From: a virus | Strand: one strand, 5' to 3' | Virus record (IMG/VR): IMGVR_UViG_3300032334_001231 | Location: 1-23,473 of that record | Length of the DNA stretch: 23,473 nt | Shown: one piece after another, positions 10,501 to 16,700 of the stretch | How the letters are laid out: every line of letters starts with the position of its first letter | How positions within the stretch are numbered: position 1 is the first letter of the stretch | Notes under the pieces: model-generated | What the model was told of the DNA's origin: nothing | Seen by the model: only the letters and a program-made list of their open reading frames with translations | The model's database searches: none | Translations under genes and position numbers: made by a program

Positions 10501-11830
10501 ATGTATGGGAATCCGTTACAAATGATGAATAATTTGCACTAATACCCGACTCTATATTTATTTTTCTTGGTTCATTATTAGTACCATCTGTCCACGATAA
10601 AATATTGTTTGCTATATGTGCGCTATGTATAAGAGAGTTTTTATCAAAGTTTAACCCCCCAATTACTTGAGAAGAAGTCAAAACATTGTATTGCTCATTT
10701 GCATCTGTATACATACAAATAATCTTGTCTTCCCCTCCAGCAGTATAAAAAATATCAGTAGTAAAGCTATCATCAATAGGAAAAATATTTGATAGCTCTA
10801 TTTTATACCCACCAGGATATGAAACCTGGTCAGTAATAGTAATGGAAATAATAATAAATGATACTGCAGTACCAGCTCCATTTATTATAGTAATACCATC
10901 TCCTGCCTTTAATACTGATGCTCTTGGGTCGTATGTAAATATTAAATTGGTGGCTGGGAATAGAGTGCCTAACAAAGTTATGTTGGCTATAGGCACTTGA
11001 TGACTTCTTACTGTGTCATAGTCAAAGTAAACAAATCTGTTGTTCTCTGTGTCTTCTATTGAGCCTATTGTTATGTACTGGGAATTGAATGTTATTGCCC
11101 TTACAGAAGCTCCTCCAGCATGGAAATCAGAACTAAATTCAAATTCTCCACTAGCATAATATAACGATGATTGATAAGCATAGTCTGTCCCATTTAATGT
11201 TGCAGTCCATGCTCTATAATATTCATTTTTTATTAAAAAAGTTCCATCAGATGCTCTAATGCCATTTCCCAAGGCAGTAAATCCACTACTATTAGTGGCA
11301 TCTGTGTTTGGTGAATTCCAATGAGTAGTTCCTTGTTCCTTTAATTTACCTCCTGATATGCTATTACCACCTAAGTAAGTAGATAGTTGTTGCCATTCAT
11401 ATTGTGTGGGAATCCACCAACCTTGAGGAGCTAACCCCCTTGGGTCGTTTACTGCAAACCAATTATAAAGCCTAATTCCCGTATTCTCATCATTATCATA
11501 CCAACACCAAGCACCTGTTGTTAATGCAGCCCAAGCCACGGGGTCTTGTACTTCTGGTATAGGAGAGCCGTCCCTATATTCTGTTACATTTAAGTCTTGT
11601 GCAGACCACTTTTGGTCGCCTATAACTACTGATGCTAAGTCAGTAGGTTTGGGAATTTCTACATTTCCCCCAACACTTTCAACAACTCCCGTAACACCCT
11701 TGTCGGTAGTTCCCGTACGCACATTCTGTGCATTAACCCACTCATTGGTAGTTAACGCAAATGGAGAGTCGTCTGAGTTCATGCGACCAGACTGTATATC
11801 TCCAAAGTATTTTAAATCTTTTTGCCTCAT
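7553..11830 (-). CDS. Large tail nozzle/stabilisation-like protein with an inserted FISUMP domain, 1425 aa
   Basis: The start (residues 1-60: DIQSGRMNSDDSPFALTTNE, WVNAQNVRTG, VVESVGGNVEI) is typical of the phage proteins that build the tail nozzle or 'muzzle', related in role to P22 gp10 and T7 gp12. The same fold appears to resume at residue about 252 with TIGSIEDTENNRFVYFDYD. Between them, residues about 66-247 form a FISUMP (Fibrobacter succinogenes major paralogous) domain. The remainder is beta-rich, Tyr/Asn rich and free of membrane segments, as expected for a propeller-containing tail hub. It follows the connector proteins and precedes the ejection module. It probably forms the distal conduit for DNA and may touch the host surface. 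The nozzle-type role is fairly sure; the precise family is from memory. Confidence 0.72.
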   Translation of the reverse strand: MRQKDLKYFGDIQSGRMNSDDSPFALTTNEWVNAQNVRTGTTDKGVTGVVESVGGNVEIPKPTDLASVVIGDQKWSAQDLNVTEYRDGSPIPEVQDPVAWAALTTGAWCWYDNDENTGIRLYNWFAVNDPRGLAPQGWWIPTQYEWQQLSTYLGGNSISGGKLKEQGTTHWNSPNTDATNSSGFTALGNGIRASDGTFLIKNEYYRAWTATLNGTDYAYQSSLYYASGEFEFSSDFHAGGASVRAITFNSQYITIGSIEDTENNRFVYFDYDTVRSHQVPIANITLLGTLFPATNLIFTYDPRASVLKAGDGITIINGAGTAVSFIIISITITDQVSYPGGYKIELSNIFPIDDSFTTDIFYTAGGEDKIICMYTDANEQYNVLTSSQVIGGLNFDKNSLIHSAHIANNILSWTDGTNNEPRKINIESGISANYSSFVTDSHTYLLPLNFDEITLIKRPTILTPNFTKDYDALFTKNFINNESFEFAFQYQYYDYETSVIGSYSSSSRLNFPVTPPDNSPNRIVVTMDLNEQIPNTVKIINLIVRSSDTNYAFIARTWNKANPDDLNDIDNHNNSIGSLTYNFYNTTTGIVIAEADVLRPFDNIPIYSQTHEIAKQRYFLANNIDGYDAPLATSMAIEEGSVVNPTVTTRDVQLIKLSHAGKDNTIPFEWYRYSGWYFYLPWAATPGWYLLNGYDITDTLFSITPPGYPTPPTPPTSITYNSASLTFKGKDVPTVINNTKPSGYRNTSSAVQPGSTIPVYGISIDITNAFPQLSTYKCGIVFYDYAMRKCGVVTNSDCSISTKERDYEYTEATDSFKWTLNNTGALFEIPDWAYFYAPVLTKNQDKRFFIQSFTNKTKYFSRDATGVYVYDDNFLPGSIGIALNTNALNQSGLGYIYTEGDVCILTEDLGSSAYETYTLNVIGQDGDYILLQSIDLGSLTTTNFVYEIYTPYKSAEPEPFYEMGEIYNINNPKTEFRTYSQLEGFFISDSYILSRTWDSNQYFANAMSPNDLFYKIWATDTGKVNIITRLGQADNNTEVVWSDTYISGTQINGSSTFRLGSQTFVSDDCGSINKLQNTSKVQDQGSVMLALCAVETNSMYLGETQITDSTGGVQFFSAGKDVVGTINILKGNYGCIDPASVVQYRGNVYFLDASNGRWVQYSANGLDTISAIKMTRFWKNWCYKYMSLTKDEIESFGNRPYVFATVDPGHDELLVTIPKLSDTPPKGFLPDYPSVVYPFDILDYQGKTISYKLGTGAVVQPHWQSAYTFNTEYFCTIQNRLFSFNQGNAWEHNQNDQNIFYGVYSPSQIMFTSNILPQMPKVYDNFLSESNIVPNFVYFYNEFPYLQTSDLEDISFVQKEGIWYAQILRNKVVPTTSGDVYTGLLTAEVMRNTNMFVLAEYSPTASPLQLRILELGMSISKGHIV
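11090..11635 (-). other. FISUMP domain inserted in the nozzle-like protein
   Basis: Residues about 66-247 of the 1425-aa protein. Seen motifs include IGDQKWSAQDLNVTEYRDG, AWCWYDND, GIRLYNWFAV, GWWIPTQYEWQQLS, GFTALGNGIRASDGTF and GASVRAI. These are the successive landmarks of the TIGR02145-type FISUMP domain, common on surface proteins of Bacteroidota and Fibrobacter. The GWWIPTQYEW block resembles the GxRLPTxxEW signature of formylglycine-generating-enzyme-like (C-type-lectin-related) folds. A receptor- or glycan-binding role is inferred. Confidence 0.75.
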
Positions 11831-11832
11831 TA

Positions 11833-12615
11833 TTAATTTTTAATTGCTGCGGTATACCCGTTACGAAGGGTGTTCTTGATGTCTACTAATGTAAGTCCAC
11901 TTAGTCTTGCTCTTAATCTCTTCTTGTTGTTATAGAAAGATACTGCCTCTGGGCTGTAGTCGTTGTTTGAGTTGGGGGAGCGTTTCCACTCCTGCCATGC
12001 CCTAATACATTGTATAGCCTGTATGTCTATCTGACTTGCAGTGTCTACACTCTGACCGCTTGATATATACTGAAGTACTACGCTCTTTCTCTCATACCCA
12101 AGTGACATCTGTATTTGTCTTCTTTCCTTTATCACCTTGTACCCAATGCTAGTGCCTCCTGTAGCACCAAAGAATCTACCTGTTGGCTCACCAAAGTCAG
12201 AAATATTCCAAAACCAAAAAATGCCCAAACCGCCTAAAAATAGCTCATTACCGCCATAAATATTATTTACATTGTTTGGTGTAACTCCATTTGTAGGGTA
12301 ACGTGGATGCGTAAATTGAGCCGTTGCTGGGTCGTATTTTCTTAACGGACTAATAGAGCTTTGATGCGGAAGTTTTTGCAGAACTCCATTACCATAAAAA
12401 CCACAAGATACATCATCTACAAAATCGTCTGGCAAGTCTACTGCACCATAGTCGTTAACTGGTAGTTCTACCGTGTTAACTATTTTAAGCGTGTCAAATG
12501 ATAGTTCTCTTAGGCAAGTAGCACCATGTACCATGTATTCTAAATAGTAGTGTATGGGAAGACCTGACTCAATAAGTCCACGCCTTGTTATTTCATCTAA
12601 TGTTGCTAGTACCAT
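11833..12615 (-). CDS. Head-to-tail connector / ring-type structural protein, 260 aa
   Basis: No enzymatic motif is visible. The N-terminal part (ITRRGLIESGLPIHYYLEYM, then LRELSFDTLKIVNTVELPV) and the segment YGAVDLPDDFVDDVSCGFY resemble phage tail-tube or ring adaptors, in which a helical bundle is followed by a beta-sandwich. The C-terminus (residues 195-245) is helical and basic: CIRAWQEWKRSP, then YNNKKRLRARL. It ends 2 nt before the nozzle gene and begins 16 nt after the 231-aa gene, inside the connector block. I infer one of the stacked ring proteins between portal and nozzle. I cannot tell which ring it is. Confidence 0.55.
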   Translation of the reverse strand: MVLATLDEITRRGLIESGLPIHYYLEYMVHGATCLRELSFDTLKIVNTVELPVNDYGAVDLPDDFVDDVSCGFYGNGVLQKLPHQSSISPLRKYDPATAQFTHPRYPTNGVTPNNVNNIYGGNELFLGGLGIFWFWNISDFGEPTGRFFGATGGTSIGYKVIKERRQIQMSLGYERKSVVLQYISSGQSVDTASQIDIQAIQCIRAWQEWKRSPNSNNDYSPEAVSFYNNKKRLRARLSGLTLVDIKNTLRNGYTAAIKN

Positions 12616-12631
12616 CTTTTATTAATTATTT

Positions 12632-13327
12632 TTATTGGTTAGCTTTTTGTTGATTTGTAGGAACTCCCTTACTCTCATCAACAGTTGGGTCAACAAGTTT
12701 ATCAGGTATTGCTTGAGTGCTGTATAATTTATATACTTCTTGAATTACTTGCCATTCTTGTTCGGGAAGTATCGGCAATGGGTCGTAATCCCCGTACATA
12801 GATATATCCATTATGGCTAAACGCATCGCTAACTTTATGTTTGGGAAGAGGGTCTTCAAGTCCTTTGTGAAAATAACATCCATACCAAAGTTCTCGTAAC
12901 CAACCTGCCCCATTAAGTCGTTTAGCAACGGCTGAGATTTAATAAGACCTCCCTGACCCATTTGTAAGGGAATAAACTCTTTGTCTAATTCATATCCTAT
13001 ATCTTGTGGGTCATACTTTGCATATATAGCCCATATGCCCATATTTCTTGGTAGTTTTATTGGCTTGATGGGAAGCGTTGCCTTGCTCTTGCCATTATAC
13101 GAAACGACATCTATACCTTCATATAGACCTAGTGTTGTGCCGTTTGGTATCACTTCCCCCATCTTCCCATTGATACTAAAATACTCTGTTTTAAGTAATT
13201 GATTTATTACATTGCCACAGGCTATTTTTATTTCATTATATGAAAGACTAGAACCCTCCGCTATATCACCACCTTCAATAAGTGACAAACAGCTTTCTGC
13301 TAATCTATAAATTGTTACAACTGCCAT
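12632..13327 (-). CDS. Head-to-tail connector / ring-type structural protein, 231 aa
   Basis: Begins with a helical stretch (VTIYRLAESCLSLIEGGDIA, then YNEIKIACGNVINQLLKTEY) of the sort that starts phage head-tail adaptors. A beta-rich middle follows, including LPIKPIKLPRNMGIWAIYA. Near the end is ILPEQEWQVIQEVYKLYSTQ, a helical tail. There are no catalytic motifs or membrane segments. It sits between a small Lys-rich gene and the 260-aa connector, so I infer a structural connector role. The last 20 residues are polar and probably disordered. Confidence 0.5.
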   Translation of the reverse strand: MAVVTIYRLAESCLSLIEGGDIAEGSSLSYNEIKIACGNVINQLLKTEYFSINGKMGEVIPNGTTLGLYEGIDVVSYNGKSKATLPIKPIKLPRNMGIWAIYAKYDPQDIGYELDKEFIPLQMGQGGLIKSQPLLNDLMGQVGYENFGMDVIFTKDLKTLFPNIKLAMRLAIMDISMYGDYDPLPILPEQEWQVIQEVYKLYSTQAIPDKLVDPTVDESKGVPTNQQKANQ

Positions 13328-13338
13328 ATTTTTATTAT

Positions 13339-13713
13339 TTACGCTTTATTCATTTTAGCTTCTGATTTTTTCTTATTGTAATTTAAAGCTTTATGTTCAT
13401 TTTCTGGTCTATATACATTACTTGGAGTTTCTGATTGGTCTGACATATTTTTCTTCATATATTCCAAATTAGTGTTGAACGCTTCAAGTTCTGTTGGTTT
13501 ATTTACAGCCTTGCCATTTATTATATTGCCACTATATTTACCGTATTGAGTAGTAAGGTGTTTCCCTTCTTTGTGTTTTTTCTTCTTACCGTTATCGTCA
13601 CTATCCATCCTAGTATCTTCTACTTTTTTTACTTGCCCAGGTGTTCCCGTAGGCATATATTTATAAGACTTTTTTAAAGAGTTTTGTTTTAAATCCCATT
13701 CTTCTTTTGTCAT
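13339..13713 (-). CDS. Small Lys-rich hypothetical protein in the connector block
   Basis: 124 residues with very high Lys and Asn content, including GKKKKHKEGKH near residue 42 and a basic C-terminus (NKKKSEAKMNKA). No fold is recognisable and most of the chain is likely disordered. It lies 11 nt from each neighbour among connector genes, so it may be a minor virion or DNA-binding cargo protein, or an assembly factor. That is inference from position and charge only. Confidence 0.55.
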   Translation of the reverse strand: MTKEEWDLKQNSLKKSYKYMPTGTPGQVKKVEDTRMDSDDNGKKKKHKEGKHLTTQYGKYSGNIINGKAVNKPTELEAFNTNLEYMKKNMSDQSETPSNVYRPENEHKALNYNKKKSEAKMNKA

Positions 13714-13724
13714 TATTTTAAATT

Positions 13725-14636
13725 TTATATATGGTTAACGCCTTGATAATTTTGTTGTGATTTCATTTCTGCAAATTGAGATACTTCAGCATCGCTAAGA
13801 TTTATACCAACACTCAATAAAGCCTTTATTAGAATCATATTTATATCTGTATCCCTCCACTCTAATTGAACAGAACTTATTGGGTCATAAACGATGTTTC
13901 TTCCCCCAACAATGCTATATCCGTAAACAGGCTTCTTAGGTCTTCTCATGTAAGACACGCTGCCAATGTAATTATTGTTAGCAGGATATAAGCGAATAGT
14001 TCTCGGTGCAATTATTTCTCCTAATGGTGCTGTGGGAATTGGTGGGTCTATTTGAGAATTTAACTTATTAGACCTTTCATCTTCGTTTGTCATCTTAACT
14101 GGATAATATGTGTCCCTCCCGTCTTGAGTAAACTCAATTTCCATGTCTAACATATCAAGGTATACCCTGCTCTCAAAGACGCTTATTGTAGCTCCGCTTT
14201 GTATGGTTGTAATTGGGGCAATACTTACTTCAAATGAGGTAGAAGATGTTATCTTGGTTATAATGGTATCTGGTTGGAATAGCCCAGTTCCCGTACTAAC
14301 TACAACAATCTGCCCTATAATTAATACTGTTGTACTAGAAACATTAATTGTTGTACCAGAAGATGCAGCATTTGCAGTAATTACCGATACGAAGAATGTG
14401 TTTGGGATTGTAACTATTTGTGGGTTACTAGCAGCCGAATTAAAGCCATACCTAGTTTTAAATGGGGTTAGGCAGTCTTTTATTATTTGAGATGTAGCGT
14501 ACTTCGGGAATATGTCGTTGTAATAAGCAATCTGTCCCAAGTCAATTACGGCAACAGACTCTTCTATTGTCAAGAAAGAACCCCTCTCTTTTCTTATCCA
14601 GAAATTAATATAATCAACACAGTCTTTAATATTCAT
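13725..14636 (-). CDS. Ring-type connector protein with an inserted beta-domain, 303 aa
   Basis: The body looks like the crAss-like ring protein type. It has an N-terminal helical bundle (CVDYINFWIRKERGSFLTIE, then ATSQIIKDCLTPFKTRYGF), a beta part (YYPVKMTNEDERSNKLNSQI with DPPIPTAPLGEI) and the segment IGSVSYMRRPKKPVYGY. It ends in SVQLEWRDTDINMILIKALL and GINLSDAEVSQFAE. Residues about 84-155 differ from this. They are Ser/Thr/Ile/Val rich, with SSGTTINVSSTTVLIIGQIV and TIITKITSSTSFEVSIAPIT, a small all-beta repeat widely scattered in phage virion proteins. I read that as a domain insertion in the ring protein. It is probably the first ring below the portal. Confidence 0.6.
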   Translation of the reverse strand: MNIKDCVDYINFWIRKERGSFLTIEESVAVIDLGQIAYYNDIFPKYATSQIIKDCLTPFKTRYGFNSAASNPQIVTIPNTFFVSVITANAASSGTTINVSSTTVLIIGQIVVVSTGTGLFQPDTIITKITSSTSFEVSIAPITTIQSGATISVFESRVYLDMLDMEIEFTQDGRDTYYPVKMTNEDERSNKLNSQIDPPIPTAPLGEIIAPRTIRLYPANNNYIGSVSYMRRPKKPVYGYSIVGGRNIVYDPISSVQLEWRDTDINMILIKALLSVGINLSDAEVSQFAEMKSQQNYQGVNHI

Positions 14637-14653
14637 TTTGGCTGAAAGTTTGC

Positions 14654-14674
14654 CAAATTTAATAATATTATTAA
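14654..14674 (-). promoter_or_regulatory. Candidate internal promoter (-7 box) and 16-bp palindrome
   Basis: The 49-nt gap before the 303-aa gene holds TAAATTTG on the minus strand (14661-14654), a match to the Bacteroidota -7 box TAnnTTTG. A perfect palindrome TTAATAATATTATTAA overlaps it (14659-14674). No TTG lies about 19 nt upstream, so the -33 element is missing and the call is weak. If active, it would start a short-leader transcript for the connector block. Confidence 0.3.
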
Positions 14675-14685
14675 GAAAAAAATTT

Positions 14686-15321
14686 TTATTCTACTATTTC
14701 TTTGCCCAATATTCTGTCTTGCTGTAAAATTATAAACTTCTTTCCGTTTATCTCATAGTGCTGTACCTTGTCTGAGTTAAAGTATGCTAGGTCACCATTT
14801 GAGGCTTGAATGTTTGGGAGGTGCTGCCTATTATTCCCAATGTGCATAATATGCGAAGACTTTGCCCTCTTTGTTTTTTTTATGGTCTGCGACAATATAA
14901 TTTTGTCCTGCTCAAACTCTTCAAGCATCACATACCCATTGACCATTATTATTTCCCCGTCACGAATCACCCCAAACAAGTTTCTTATGTCGCAGCTAAA
15001 ATACTCCTTACCGTTGTAGTTTACTAAGTTCCTGTATATTGGCTCACCGTTCTCTTGCTTTATCACTAGGTCATAGATAACCTTGAATGAGAATATTGCC
15101 ATGTCACCTACTCTAAGGTCTTCTGTTGAGTACCCTTCATATTGCATATCAGTTGTGATGCGTTGGGGAATTGAAACTATTTCCCCTACAATATTTACCA
15201 CATCTGCTGGGTCTACCGATGCCCCGTTTTGAATTGATGACCTTTTCATTAGGTCTGTTATATGTCTTATGTATCTTGTCTTTGGGTGTACTATTACTTT
15301 ATTTGTTGGGGCTTGAATCAT
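14686..15321 (-). CDS. Tandem GroES-like co-chaperonin, two domains in 211 aa
   Basis: Domain 1 (about 5-121) follows the GroES order: NKVIVHP at the start, VVNIVGEIVSIPQ in the middle, LRVGDMAIFSF, then NYNGKEYFSCDIRNLFGVI. Domain 2 (about 124-211) repeats it: IIMVNGYVMLEEFE, HIMHIGNNRQ, then NGDLAYFNSDKVQHYEINGK and KFIILQQDRILGKEIVE. The last part is a close match in pattern to the GroES end (IDGKEYLILREDDILGI). An ordinary GroES has about 97 residues, so twice that length fits two copies. The mobile loops that would touch GroEL are not clearly recognisable. It overlaps the upstream 107-aa gene by 23 nt. Likely role: modifying host GroEL to fold a phage virion protein, as T4 gp31 does. A structural adaptor is the alternative. 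Confidence 0.6.
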   Translation of the reverse strand: MIQAPTNKVIVHPKTRYIRHITDLMKRSSIQNGASVDPADVVNIVGEIVSIPQRITTDMQYEGYSTEDLRVGDMAIFSFKVIYDLVIKQENGEPIYRNLVNYNGKEYFSCDIRNLFGVIRDGEIIMVNGYVMLEEFEQDKIILSQTIKKTKRAKSSHIMHIGNNRQHLPNIQASNGDLAYFNSDKVQHYEINGKKFIILQQDRILGKEIVE

Positions 15322-15622
15322 ACTTGAATTTTTTGTATTTTTTTTCTTTGGGAACTATACGATAAGCATAGTACCATATCGCCATGTCGTTCAATACAAA
15401 TTTAATATCCTTTTCTATATTTTTGTAACCTGGAATTAAACTTCCTCTCAAAGAACCGCTAAATACAACCCAAAGATAATAATTGGTTATTTGTATGGAT
15501 GGGATTATTGAATCTTTTGGGTATGTAGATATTAATCCTATATAGTGAGGGAATTCACGCTGTAAAATATAGTATTGCAATTCCCCAGCATTATCTTGTT
15601 CACGATACGTTATGTATTCCAA
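15299..15622 (-). CDS. Small hypothetical protein, 107 aa, TTG start
   Basis: A Tyr/Ile-rich protein (YITYREQDNAGELQYYILQR, then FPHYIGLISTYPKD, then NDMAIWYYAYRIVPKEKKY). It looks like a conserved small protein of Bacteroidota phage late operons, but I know no function for it. The only plausible start is TTG at 15622: an in-frame TAA lies a few codons upstream and the next Met is far inside. It overlaps the 67-aa gene by 23 nt and the tandem GroES-like gene by 23 nt, so translation is probably coupled. Confidence 0.6.
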   Translation of the reverse strand: MEYITYREQDNAGELQYYILQREFPHYIGLISTYPKDSIIPSIQITNYYLWVVFSGSLRGSLIPGYKNIEKDIKFVLNDMAIWYYAYRIVPKEKKYKKFKYDSSPNK

Positions 15623-15803
15623 AGGTTGCGTTTTTATGTATTTTTATTTGGGAAGTGCTGAAGTGCCTAATAATACCACCCTCACACAAAACCACACACC
15701 ATATGTCGTTCTCAAACATTCCAGAGGACTCTACATAGATAGCGTAACCATCTTCACCCTTTTCGGTAACTACTGGAATCGGTATATTAAATTGCATCAT
15801 CAT
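15600..15803 (-). CDS. Small hypothetical protein, 67 aa
   Basis: Reads FNIPIPVVTEKGEDGYAIYV, ESSGMFENDIWCVVLCEGGI, then IRHFSTSQIKIHKNATFGI. It is a compact beta-rich protein without catalytic motifs. Start is ATG 15803 (three ATGs in a row, 15803 to 15795). It overlaps the end of the GroES-like gene by 17 nt and the next gene by 23 nt, which argues for a real, coupled gene. Function unknown. Confidence 0.6.
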   Translation of the reverse strand: MMMQFNIPIPVVTEKGEDGYAIYVESSGMFENDIWCVVLCEGGIIRHFSTSQIKIHKNATFGIHNVS

Positions 15804-16086
15804 TTTCGTATTCCCTTACAATAAACCATACATCACCATCTGGTGCTGCCTTTGCGTCAATCCATAGACAAGCATTTCCATTATACATCTGACCAATGCC
15901 CGAACTAGAACTAATTACTACTACATCTCCAGGGATGTACATATCACTGTACTCTTTACTAACCTCTACAACCCTTACCTTTTGGAATTCAAGTTGTACA
16001 AGTTCAATACCTACTGATGTTGTGTAGTTGTCCTCCTTTAGCGGTTCAACTAACATTTTTCTGCCAACTGGCTCAAATTTTTGCAT
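15787..16086 (-). CDS. GroES-like co-chaperonin, 99 aa
   Basis: Starting at ATG 16086 the protein begins MQKFEPVGRKMLVEPLKEDN, the canonical GroES opening (PLGDRVLVKP...). It goes on with SVGIEL, then KVRVVEVSKEYSDMYIPGDV and VVISSSS, and closes with VWFIVREYE, matching the GroES pattern (GxVVAVG..., VKVGDxVLF, ...REEDI). The length of 99 residues fits the usual 97. A longer GTG start at 16158 is possible but would overlap a convincing 28-aa gene. Likely role: co-chaperonin for host GroEL during virion assembly, comparable to T4 gp31. A second, doubled GroES-like gene lies about 470 nt downstream. Confidence 0.62.
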   Translation of the reverse strand: MQKFEPVGRKMLVEPLKEDNYTTSVGIELVQLEFQKVRVVEVSKEYSDMYIPGDVVVISSSSGIGQMYNGNACLWIDAKAAPDGDVWFIVREYENDDAI

Positions 16087-16096
16087 ATTTATTGTT

Positions 16097-16183
16097 TTAT
16101 ATTTGCCCTTCTGTATGTGCATCCCAGTCAAGTTCTTCGGTGCTTTCTGCACCTTCACCTCCCCAAGAAAAAAAAGTTTTCAT
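16097..16183 (-). CDS. Tiny acidic hypothetical protein, 28 aa
   Basis: An ATG-initiated frame encoding MKTFFSWGGEGAESTEELDW followed by DAHTEGQI and TAA. It sits 14 nt after the HTH gene and 10 nt before ATG 16086 of the GroES-like gene, the spacing seen between other genes of this operon. It is strongly acidic with an aromatic N-terminus. Function unknown. Its fit between neighbours is the main evidence. Confidence 0.5.
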   Translation of the reverse strand: MKTFFSWGGEGAESTEELDWDAHTEGQI

Positions 16184-16197
16184 AGTGTTAAGGATAT

Positions 16198-16461
16198 TTA
16201 TGTTTTGATATAATAGTACCTATCCCCACACATCCACAAAATAAATCCCCTCAATTCAATACACTCCATAATACCAGACATAACCTCATCTGATACTATC
16301 TGATTGTCCTTTCTGAATGCGTTCTTAATTGTAGCCGTTGACTTTAGTCCAAGTTTTACTGCAATTTCTAACTCAGATAGTTCGCAGTTCGCAAACCGTG
16401 CATCCATTTCGGTTTGGAATTTTAGGTAATTGACCTTGTTATAGCCTTGTATTTCTATCAT
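16198..16461 (-). CDS. Small helix-turn-helix protein heading the late operon, 87 aa
   Basis: Residues about 28-55 (ELSELEIAVKLGLKSTATIK, then NAFRKD) look like a helix-turn-helix. They are followed by IVSDEVMSGIMECIELRGFI and the Tyr-rich end GDRYYYIKT. I start it at ATG 16461; an upstream in-frame ATG at 16491 would add ten very hydrophobic residues and lies close to the candidate -7 boxes. As first gene of the leftward operon, next to the divergent control region, it may regulate the switch between the two arms. That role is inferred. Confidence 0.55.
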   Translation of the reverse strand: MIEIQGYNKVNYLKFQTEMDARFANCELSELEIAVKLGLKSTATIKNAFRKDNQIVSDEVMSGIMECIELRGFILWMCGDRYYYIKT

Positions 16462-16532
16462 ATAAGCAAAATAAATTAAAATAAATATCATTTCAAAATT
16501 ATTTTTATCAAAATTATTATTATTTTTGTGTC
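16462..16532. promoter_or_regulatory. A+T-rich divergent promoter region between the two arms
   Basis: This 71-bp stretch is almost entirely A/T. Candidate Bacteroidota -7 boxes (TAnnTTTG) occur on both strands: TATTTTTG on plus at 16521-16528, and TAATTTTG on minus at 16516-16509 and 16501-16494. None has a TTG exactly 19 nt upstream, so the -33 elements are poor. Either these promoters need an activator or they are chance matches in A/T-rich DNA. Confidence 0.35.
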
Positions 16533-16697
16533 ATGGGAAGAGTCAAGACTAAAACCGAAGTTATTAAAGAGCCATATGTTCCCAAACTTGATACGCATTT
16601 ATACGTATATATACGCAAAAACCCACTATTACTAATTCCCATACCTTATAAATACAAACCCAACTATCAATACATTTTACCACTTATAAAAAACTAA
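16533..16697 (+). CDS. Possible 54-aa protein overlapping the regulatory repeats
   Basis: An ATG frame encodes MGRVKTKTEVIKEPYVPKLD, THLYVYIRKNPLLLIPIPYK and YKPNYQYILPLIKN, ending 3 nt before the next gene. It is basic and Tyr/Pro rich, with no known domain. The tidy spacing favours a gene. Against it, a candidate -7 box at 16521-16528 would place the transcript start at about the ATG, and three phased ATACG repeats lie inside the frame. It may instead be non-coding leader. Confidence 0.4.
   Translation: MGRVKTKTEVIKEPYVPKLDTHLYVYIRKNPLLLIPIPYKYKPNYQYILPLIKN
16591..16620. repeat. Three ATACG repeats at exact 10-bp spacing
   Basis: ATACG occurs at 16591, 16601 and 16611, in units ATACGCATTT, ATACGTATAT and ATACGCAAAA. 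The middle unit sits in the palindrome TATACGTATA (16600-16609). One helical turn per unit is the usual layout for cooperative protein binding on one DNA face. It lies just inside the rightward arm, so it is a candidate operator. Confidence 0.5.
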
Positions 16698-16700
16698 ACA

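Noticed and set aside
11090-11635. A diversity-generating-retroelement target, because the FISUMP domain has a GxxxPTxxEW lectin-like signature
   Set aside because: No reverse transcriptase, template repeat or A-biased variable repeat is visible in the window.
15787-16158. A 123-aa version of the GroES-like protein starting at GTG 16158
   Set aside because: The extra residues overlap a well-placed 28-aa gene. ATG 16086 gives the standard GroES opening and length.
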